Positions 10,502 to 10,664 of a stretch of 10,664 bases of DNA are shown here, in pieces. Positions within the stretch are counted from its first letter, which is position 1. Each line of letters opens with the position of its first letter. Both the position numbers and the translations under genes were made by a program. The notes under the pieces were generated by a model that did no database searches, was not told the DNA's origin, and worked only from the letters and a program-made list of their open reading frames with translations. Origin of the DNA: Paracoccaceae bacterium (GTDB lineage: Bacteria; Pseudomonadota; Alphaproteobacteria; Rhodobacterales; Rhodobacteraceae); assembly GCA_003512825.1 (NCBI GenBank), contig DOOI01000074.1, positions 1 through 10,664 on the forward strand, given 5' to 3'.

Positions 10502-10664
10502 TCAATCGAGCCAGCGCGCGGTGGCTTGCATGCCTTGATGTCCAGCCGGGGCGACCGTGCAGAGATCAAGAGCGCCGTCATTCTGCCCGGTGCCCGGTGT
10601 TCCCATCAGGCGCAGATCATCGGTGTGAAAGAGCGGGTGCACACCGCGGAAGCGGAAAGCGGCG
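10502..10664 (-). CDS. C-terminal end of a FAS1-like dehydratase / mesaconyl-CoA hydratase-like protein (partial)
   Basis: Only the last 53 residues are present, beginning (A)AFRFRGVHPLFHTDDL and ending MQATARWLD before a TGA stop. The pattern RFRGVHPLF, then GxDLCTVAPAGHQGMQATARW, is like the C-terminus of hot-dog-fold acyl-CoA hydratases of the COG3777 (MaoC/HTD2-like) group, which includes mesaconyl-C4-CoA hydratase. Its position 13 nt ahead of an Mct-like gene supports a hydratase acting on mesaconyl-C4-CoA to give citramalyl-CoA. With so little sequence, family assignment is moderate and substrate assignment is an inference from context. Confidence 0.55.
   Translation of the reverse strand, partial: AAFRFRGVHPLFHTDDLRLMGTPGTGQNDGALDLCTVAPAGHQGMQATARWLD

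Overview
The window carries the tRNA-Trp / secE-nusG / L11-L1 / L10-L12 / rpoB-rpoC transcription-translation block of an alphaproteobacterium, most likely a Rhodobacteraceae (roseobacter-group) species. This placement rests on the RpoB length (1379 aa, longer than the roughly 1340 aa of enterobacteria), the form of the L10 and L12 proteins, the high GC content, the gene order, and the neighbouring mesaconyl-CoA genes. It is read from memory of these families; no database search was run. Every gene I can support is on the minus strand, so the biological order runs from the right end of the window to the left.

Right edge (9256-10664): the 3' end of a hydratase-like gene is followed after 13 nt by a complete CaiB/BaiF-type CoA-transferase. 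The latter closely resembles mesaconyl-CoA C1-C4 CoA transferase (2-methylfumaryl-CoA isomerase). Together they look like a two-step route from mesaconyl-C1-CoA to citramalyl-CoA, a plausible side branch of the ethylmalonyl-CoA pathway. An inverted repeat spans the end of this unit.

Centre right (7959-9217): a promoter-like sequence precedes a complete tRNA-Trp(CCA). A second promoter-like sequence sits just before secE (SecY partner, inner membrane), followed by nusG (transcription elongation/termination factor) after an unusually long 195-bp spacer.

Centre (5501-7854): rplK (L11) and rplA (L1) are 1 nt apart. A 240-bp spacer full of potential hairpins then leads to rplJ (L10, GTG start) and rplL (L7/L12). 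L11, L10 and L12 build the ribosomal GTPase-associated stalk and L1 forms the opposite stalk. The rplJ leader is where L10-L12 autoregulation would be expected.

Left (1-5500): a 234-bp spacer with four consecutive inverted repeats precedes rpoB (RNA polymerase beta). A 101-bp spacer with a GC-rich hairpin then precedes rpoC (beta'), which runs off the left edge. The spacer stem-loops lack U-tracts, which fits attenuation or RNA processing better than simple intrinsic termination.

No gap longer than 300 bp lacks a gene. I see no mobile element, CRISPR array or phage gene. Most of the window is conserved housekeeping sequence; the unusual signals lie in the structured spacers and in the metabolic pair at the right edge.
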